From a virus, in the IMG/VR virus record IMGVR_UViG_3300008459_011050, positions 62,001 through 126,000 of that record: a stretch of DNA of 64,000 nucleotides; one strand, given 5' to 3'. Under the pieces are notes generated by a model, which saw nothing but the letters and a program-made list of their open reading frames with translations, was not told where the DNA came from and made no database searches. The position numbers were made by a program, and so were the translations under genes. Shown here piece after piece: positions 60,738 to 64,000 of the stretch; positions within the stretch are counted from its first letter, which is position 1, and the number at the start of each line of letters is the position of its first letter.

Positions 60738-63700
60738 TGAAAAGTAGTGCAATATTAAGAACTAATGTGGGATTGACTACTAACGTGAAGTTAGTAGTTA
60801 GAAGTAACTATGGTCTTTATTTGGATTCTATTGTTTCTTCACCAGAATTATCCGAAAACAGATTCAAGAAATTCCAGATAGATAAGGACACATTTTGGGA
60901 GGATATAGTTCCAGTCTTTTTTCAAAAGACTCCTGTTGATTTAGCATACAAAATAAAATATGATGGTGATGTAGATAAGATGTCTACCGATTTTACTAGC
61001 CAATTTGATGACTTATATCAATATGGGGCTAGAAATATTGTAGATAATAAATTTTATAGTGAGGAATTCGAATATTTTGCTCCACTATACATAAGTAAAA
61101 ATAGTCTACCTAAAAATTTCATCATATTCCGTGTTGATGGTCCTGGTATTATAAACCTAACCAAGGATAATTTTAGATCAGAGATTCTGAATAAATTAAA
61201 AGTAGTAAAAAACTACGATTTAACACAAAAAAGTTATTTGGGTCAATGGATTAATAATAACATTACAAATAATAGATTTTATCCCAATAATAGTTTATAC
61301 ATTGATTTCAGAAGACTTGAGTTTTCTACTTGGCGTGGTATAGATTATGAAAAGGGTGGGTATACCGAAAAAAACTTTCTTCTTGATAGTACACTTGAGT
61401 TTGAACTACCATATTATGAAATGGAAAAATTAATTTTGGAGGGTTATAAAAATAACAAAATTGTCTTTCCAAACATCATAAACTTCAGCTTTTTATTCGA
61501 TGACACACCTGCTACACCCGATTCTCTTAGAAAGTGGTCGTTGAATAGATATTTGGGTTTCTATCTCGATGAGATGAAATTGGTAGATTCTTTTTCACCG
61601 AATAAGTTACCAACTCTGAAATCGGATGTTAAAATAGATGATGAGAACATCCTTTCTAGTCCTAGTAGTCAATCCCCATTTCTAAATGAATGGGAAGTCA
61701 ATGATTACCCATTCATAGAGGTAGATGGTGTTTACTATAGGTTGGAAAAATTCGAACAAGTCACATCGTCCGTAATTCAAAGAGTACAGAACACAAGAAA
61801 TACCTACGAAGAACGCAGGGCTAGTAGTAATGTTATAAAATATAAAGTAATTTCAGACATATCACTATCGGGTAAATCATTTTCCGACATCAATAATAAA
61901 TTGATAATCATAAATTCAGACAAGACCATAGGTCTCCAAAATGGAAACACATTTATGATTAATGACTTTGGAAATGCTGATGTGTGGTTGATTGAAATTG
62001 ATAATTTTTTACACCACTTGGTATTTGAAGATGGTAAATATAGAATATTGACTGATTATGGGTTTAGACAATCCGCTGAAAGATTTGATTATTACATAAA
62101 TGGTATAAATTCTGATACATCTAAGAGCGTAAATTTAGTGACTAGTAAAGATTATGGTCCAGTGGAATTCAAAATCTACAAATGTAAATTTACTGACATC
62201 AAGGATTTTGATACAGATATTGTTGATACTACCTATTCCAAATATGAGTATATAAAGTCGGAAACTCTAACTGATACCGATGAGCCAAAAATGTATGTAC
62301 AGGATTTGGAATCAACTAATCAACCAAAAGATTACGTTCAGTTCAAATTACAAAATAAAGTTGTTACTATACCAACATCTTCCGAATATACTGCAAATTC
62401 TGAAACTTTTAGAATAGAAGACAATAACCTCACACAATTATGGAGAAAAAATTCTCAAAGATTGAAATGGGGGTTTGGGGGTTCTATATCATCCAATGAT
62501 TATCCTTATTTACTTAATAATAGTATAATCTCCGAAGATTATAATAAATCTCCAAATACAAAAGATGTTATACTACAACGAGAAAAAAGAAATCTAGACC
62601 ACTTTTATACTATTAACTCTGATAGTAATCAATATTCTCATCACACCCTTCACATTGAAGATTGGTCTAATGATAAATTGAATATTGATTTCAAATTTGA
62701 ATTGGATAAATATCTAGGTATAGGATATAATTTGGATTACTTTTCCTACTTTTTTGGTAAAAAGACTTATTTTGAGGAAGGTAAAGTTTCAAAGAGGACT
62801 GAGAAGTTTTCTTATTTTCAGAGTGGGGATGGATCAACTCCAAATATTACCCTATTCAAAGGATTGAAATTCAGTATTTCTGAAATAGATAATATAAATA
62901 TAGTTGATGGTAAAATTGAAAAGATCAATTTAAGAAATTCAAACAAATTCGAAAGTTGGAGGTTTTCTGTTTTGTTGTCAAACAATTCTCACTTGATAGT
63001 TGGATCTGATACTGATCCAACCAACCCGAACGTTATTAAATCTGAGACCGCACTCAAGTGGAGAGTTATTGATGAGTGGAAACACGATAAAGATTACTTC
63101 ACCAACAGTTTGGTGTTGTACGAACAGACTTTGTACAAAAATACTGTTCATTCTAGGATAGTCGATCCGATATACAATCCAAAGAATACCACAGATTGGC
63201 AACTCTATACAAATCCAACAATATTTTACAGCCCACTTTTTGACGGAACCTCAACAAAAAATAACATGGTAGGATTTGGAGCTACAATTCCACCACTGAT
63301 TTACAATGATGGTCAATATTATTTTTCAAACCCTTTTAATAGTAATGATTTTTGGAATAGTTCTTTTACATATTCGGATTTTGATGTGGTGACTTACAAA
63401 AATAAAAATTGGGTATCCCTTACATCTAGCAATATAACTATTCCAAGTGAAAACTCTGGTATCAATATTGGTGGTGAATTTTTTAGTACTTGGGAAGAGA
63501 CAGGTGTGTCTGTGAGATGGAATCCAGTTAGTATTTGGAAATCTGATTTTGAATATGATGTATCTTCTTGGCAACAGAATTCTTTTGGGTTTGGTAATTA
63601 TGTAATACACGATGACGTAGTTTATGGCAGCACATCGTCTCCAGTTTACGGTGTTCCACCACCACTTGACAATAATTGGAGAAGAATTTATAGTCTTGAA

Positions 63701-64000
63701 CCAGATACCTCGTATTTTTATGGACCATCAATATCCAATAATAATATTATTGAGATGAATGGTAAATATTATGAGTGTGTTGGGAATAATTTTAACGGTA
63801 GTTTATCTTCTGATACTTTAATAAATTATTCTATCGATAATGGTATTTACATAGTAATCAATGAAAAATTCAAAAATGTTCTCATAAATATTTATGTGAA
63901 TGACAATACTTATTCGGAAGTAAGTGAAATCTCACAAAGTGTGTGGGATGTGACAAGTAACAATGTCAAAAACACCAATAGGGATGATATTTACACTACT
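60737..64000 (+). CDS. giant virion structural protein, N-terminal 1088 aa (runs off window)
   Basis: The ATG overlaps the stop of the preceding gene (TAATG). The frame read MKSSAILRTNVGLTTNVKLV and stayed open in the stretches I translated, about 60737-61200 and 62000-64000, ending in frame at the window edge; 61200-62000 was not checked codon by codon. The product is beta-rich and Asn/Tyr/Ser-rich with YFAPLYISKNSLPKNFIIFR and repeated aromatic strands, like the neighbouring structural proteins. It would be one of the largest virion proteins. Short leftward frames in 62978-63731 are shadows. Confidence 0.75.
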   Translation, partial: MKSSAILRTNVGLTTNVKLVVRSNYGLYLDSIVSSPELSENRFKKFQIDKDTFWEDIVPVFFQKTPVDLAYKIKYDGDVDKMSTDFTSQFDDLYQYGARNIVDNKFYSEEFEYFAPLYISKNSLPKNFIIFRVDGPGIINLTKDNFRSEILNKLKVVKNYDLTQKSYLGQWINNNITNNRFYPNNSLYIDFRRLEFSTWRGIDYEKGGYTEKNFLLDSTLEFELPYYEMEKLILEGYKNNKIVFPNIINFSFLFDDTPATPDSLRKWSLNRYLGFYLDEMKLVDSFSPNKLPTLKSDVKIDDENILSSPSSQSPFLNEWEVNDYPFIEVDGVYYRLEKFEQVTSSVIQRVQNTRNTYEERRASSNVIKYKVISDISLSGKSFSDINNKLIIINSDKTIGLQNGNTFMINDFGNADVWLIEIDNFLHHLVFEDGKYRILTDYGFRQSAERFDYYINGINSDTSKSVNLVTSKDYGPVEFKIYKCKFTDIKDFDTDIVDTTYSKYEYIKSETLTDTDEPKMYVQDLESTNQPKDYVQFKLQNKVVTIPTSSEYTANSETFRIEDNNLTQLWRKNSQRLKWGFGGSISSNDYPYLLNNSIISEDYNKSPNTKDVILQREKRNLDHFYTINSDSNQYSHHTLHIEDWSNDKLNIDFKFELDKYLGIGYNLDYFSYFFGKKTYFEEGKVSKRTEKFSYFQSGDGSTPNITLFKGLKFSISEIDNINIVDGKIEKINLRNSNKFESWRFSVLLSNNSHLIVGSDTDPTNPNVIKSETALKWRVIDEWKHDKDYFTNSLVLYEQTLYKNTVHSRIVDPIYNPKNTTDWQLYTNPTIFYSPLFDGTSTKNNMVGFGATIPPLIYNDGQYYFSNPFNSNDFWNSSFTYSDFDVVTYKNKNWVSLTSSNITIPSENSGINIGGEFFSTWEETGVSVRWNPVSIWKSDFEYDVSSWQQNSFGFGNYVIHDDVVYGSTSSPVYGVPPPLDNNWRRIYSLEPDTSYFYGPSISNNNIIEMNGKYYECVGNNFNGSLSSDTLINYSIDNGIYIVINEKFKNVLINIYVNDNTYSEVSEISQSVWDVTSNNVKNTNRDDIYTT

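Noticed and set aside
1-64000. tRNA genes, integrase and attachment sites
   Set aside because: No cloverleaf-like sequence or recombinase was recognised in the gaps, the longest of which is under 150 bases; a covariance-model search would settle it.

Overview
The window looks like part of the genome of a large tailed phage (myovirus-like) infecting a Bacteroidota host, probably of the Flavobacteriia type. Phage evidence: a T4 gp32-like single-strand DNA-binding protein, collagen-like and beta-rich tail fibre proteins, several very large structural-type proteins, a phage sigma factor, a 2H phosphoesterase, a polynucleotide-kinase-like P-loop protein and a lytic transglycosylase. Host evidence: AT-rich DNA, few Shine-Dalgarno-like sites, secreted proteins whose signal peptides end in ...SQ, an extracellular repeat type typical of Bacteroidota, and a promoter with the Bacteroidota TTG / TAnnTTTG spacing. 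The host assignment is an inference; no tRNA, integrase or attachment site was seen.

Layout. 1-1048 (+): end of one gene and three small genes. 1043-7043 (-): tail-fibre block of a large beta-rich protein, a 63-residue protein and a collagen-like fibre. 7100-11257 (+): small virion or accessory proteins, a 2H phosphoesterase, the gp32-like protein and two further proteins, with two good intrinsic terminators. 11323-14057 (+): tail or baseplate-type proteins. 14028-38295 (-, with one + gene): a 24-kb glycan island of about 28 genes, headed on its left-pointing transcript by a ClpC-like ATPase (38299-40410). 40508-43174 (-): a small exported protein, an Api92-like protein, a P-loop kinase and an M20-type peptidase. 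43269-46476 (+): a structural protein and a class II aminoacyl-tRNA-synthetase-like enzyme. 46505-49072 (-): lytic transglycosylase, metallophosphoesterase, deoxyhypusine-synthase-family protein. 49115-55469: a small protein, a secreted metzincin protease with repeats, thioredoxin, an outer-membrane-barrel protein and a sigma factor. 55598-64000 (+): a two-domain glycosyltransferase and two giant virion proteins, the last running off the window.

The most unusual content is the glycan island. It encodes transaldolase, sedoheptulose-7-phosphate isomerase (GmhA-like), a heptose-phosphate kinase (HddA-like), HAD phosphatase domains and nucleotidyltransferases, which together could make a nucleotide-activated heptose from central metabolites. 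It also has UDP-galactopyranose mutase, three sugar-nucleotide SDR enzymes, about ten glycosyltransferases (one a fusion with an exostosin domain), four methyltransferases, a sugar N-formyltransferase and a deacetylase-like protein. It ends in a RuBisCO-like protein and a short glycerophosphodiesterase-like protein. It has no visible flippase, polymerase or membrane-bound priming transferase, so the glycan is more likely put on phage components (virion proteins, tail fibres or DNA) in the cytoplasm than exported as a capsule. A second unusual pair is a deoxyhypusine-synthase-family gene and an anticodon-domain-less aaRS-like gene about 1.6 kb apart.
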